Assembly: GCA_023399375.1 (NCBI GenBank)
Contig: JAEWPX010000182.1
Location: forward strand, 1-7,568
Direction: 5' to 3'
Length of the DNA: 7,568 bases
DNA from: Pseudomonadota bacterium
GTDB taxonomy: Bacteria; Desulfobacterota; Desulfovibrionia; Desulfovibrionales; Desulfovibrionaceae
Below, piece by piece: positions 7,009 through 7,568 of this stretch. The stretch's first letter is position 1; each line of letters starts with the position of its first letter. Made by a program: the position numbers and the translations under genes. The notes under the pieces were generated by a model. That model was not told the origin of the DNA and made no database searches. It saw only the letters and a program-made list of their open reading frames with translations.

Positions 7009-7032
7009 GGGGAGGAAACCCCCGGCGGCGGG
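7009..7032. repeat. Second, partial copy of the GC-rich intergenic repeat
   Basis: GGGG (7009-7012), a 6-base loop AGGAAA and CCCC (7019-7022) form a short stem, followed by CGGCGGCGGG. The order G-rich arm, A-rich loop, C-rich arm, GGCGGC matches the element at 5947-5968. The stem bases differ but still pair. It lies in the divergent gap between the thioesterase and the small secreted protein. Confidence 0.4.
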
Positions 7033-7034
7033 AT

Positions 7035-7063
7035 TTGTCAAGCCGGCGAATTGTCGGTATGGC
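7035..7063 (+). promoter_or_regulatory. Candidate sigma-70 promoter for the small secreted protein
   Basis: TTGTCA (7035-7040, five of six matches) and TATGGC (7058-7063, three of six) are 17 bases apart. Transcription would begin near 7070, leaving a leader of about 23 bases with GGGGA at 7083-7087 as ribosome site. On the opposite strand the overlapping bases 7036-7041 read TTGACA, a perfect -35 facing the thioesterase, but without a good -10. Confidence 0.4.
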
Positions 7064-7092
7064 GAGGAACATCCAACTTCACGGGGAACGCC

Positions 7093-7419
7093 ATGCCAAA
7101 ACGCCCCTGTCTCGTCCTTCTGCTTTGCGGCGCGCTGGTCCTGGCCGGCGCCGCAGCCGTCGCCGCGCCTCCGGGCCCGTCCGATCTCAACCGCTCCATC
7201 GAAACCTCGCGCAAGACCATTGCCGACTACGAGCGCATCCTCGGGGCCTACGACGTGGAGATGCGGGCGACCGTAGCCAACGACCCGGTCTCGGCGCGCC
7301 GCCGCGAAGAGATCCGCATCCTCAAGCAGCATTACGTGCGCGAGATCGAGACGCTCAAGACGAAGATCACGAACGACTACCGGCAGATTCAGGAATACAG
7401 GACGCGCGGCATCCAGTGA
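7093..7419 (+). CDS. Small secreted helical protein of unknown function
   Basis: I do not recognise this 108-residue protein. It begins with a clear signal peptide (MPKR, then hydrophobic 7-20, probable cleavage after AVAA at residue 25), so it should be periplasmic. C12 does not sit in a good lipobox. The mature 83 residues are highly charged and predicted almost wholly helical, with heptad-like spacing of hydrophobic residues (for example I36, I43, Y46, I49 and I74, I76, L77, I85, L88, I92), suggesting a coiled coil or helical hairpin. The ATG has GGGGA five bases upstream. It is expressed alone: a candidate promoter lies at 7035-7063 and a strong terminator at 7441-7473. No catalytic motif is seen. 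Confidence 0.8.
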   Translation: MPKRPCLVLLLCGALVLAGAAAVAAPPGPSDLNRSIETSRKTIADYERILGAYDVEMRATVANDPVSARRREEIRILKQHYVREIETLKTKITNDYRQIQEYRTRGIQ

Positions 7420-7440
7420 GGGACGTCATTGTCGCCAAAT

Positions 7441-7473
7441 AAAAACGCCCCGCGTGTGCGGAGCGTTTTTTTT
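7441..7473. terminator. Rho-independent terminator, likely bidirectional
   Basis: A5-CGC-C-CCGC (7441-7453) pairs with GCGG-A-GCG-T5 (7458-7470) around loop GTGT, with a single C-A mismatch, followed by T to 7473 (eight in a row). It ends the small secreted-protein gene. On the minus strand the stem ends in TTTTTATTT, so it can also terminate the tRNA-Val transcript nine bases past the CCA. Confidence 0.9.
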
Positions 7474-7481
7474 GGGTTCGG

Positions 7482-7557
<76 letters not shown>

Positions 7558-7568
7558 GTCGAAGAATG

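Overview
This window looks like chromosome from a GC-rich Gram-negative bacterium, most likely a sulfate reducer of the Desulfovibrionaceae. That placement rests on overall codon and base style, the gene families and the type of intergenic GC-rich repeats; no marker gene here proves it. Most of the window is tightly packed, ordinary housekeeping and transport sequence. The longest gaps between genes are 213 bases at the left edge and 173 bases after the transport operon, so there is no gene-free stretch over 300 bases.

Layout. Bases 1-213 hold no gene but carry a perfect 15-bp palindrome and two 22-bp direct repeats, possibly the end of an insertion element lying outside the window. From 2256 down to 214 on the minus strand runs a probable three-gene operon: a DUF2905 small membrane protein, an AI-2E/PerM-family membrane transporter, and a secreted Sel1-repeat protein whose ribosome binding site lies in the last two sense codons of the transporter. 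Divergent from it is a class I/II PLP-dependent aminotransferase (GTG start at 2318). Next comes a complete polar amino acid ABC transporter operon at 3584-5930: periplasmic binding protein, then a strong intergenic hairpin, then permease and ATPase overlapping by 14 bases. It ends in a repeat element and a bidirectional terminator.

On the other side of that terminator, on the minus strand, are a PaaI-type thioesterase and a TrmL-type tRNA 2'-O-methyltransferase, coupled through a GTGA overlap. Divergent from these is a small secreted helical protein (7093-7419) with a readable promoter and a strong terminator. The window closes with a minus-strand tRNA-Val(CAC) that has an encoded CCA end.

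How the parts work together. The ABC operon should import an amino acid in an ATP-dependent manner, and the hairpin after the binding-protein gene fits the usual excess of binding protein over membrane parts. The aminotransferase upstream could act on an imported amino acid, but nothing in the sequence proves this. I found no convincing undescribed system. The best leads are the left-edge repeats, the two copies of an intergenic element with matched stem changes, the four-cysteine binding protein, and the unassigned secreted proteins.
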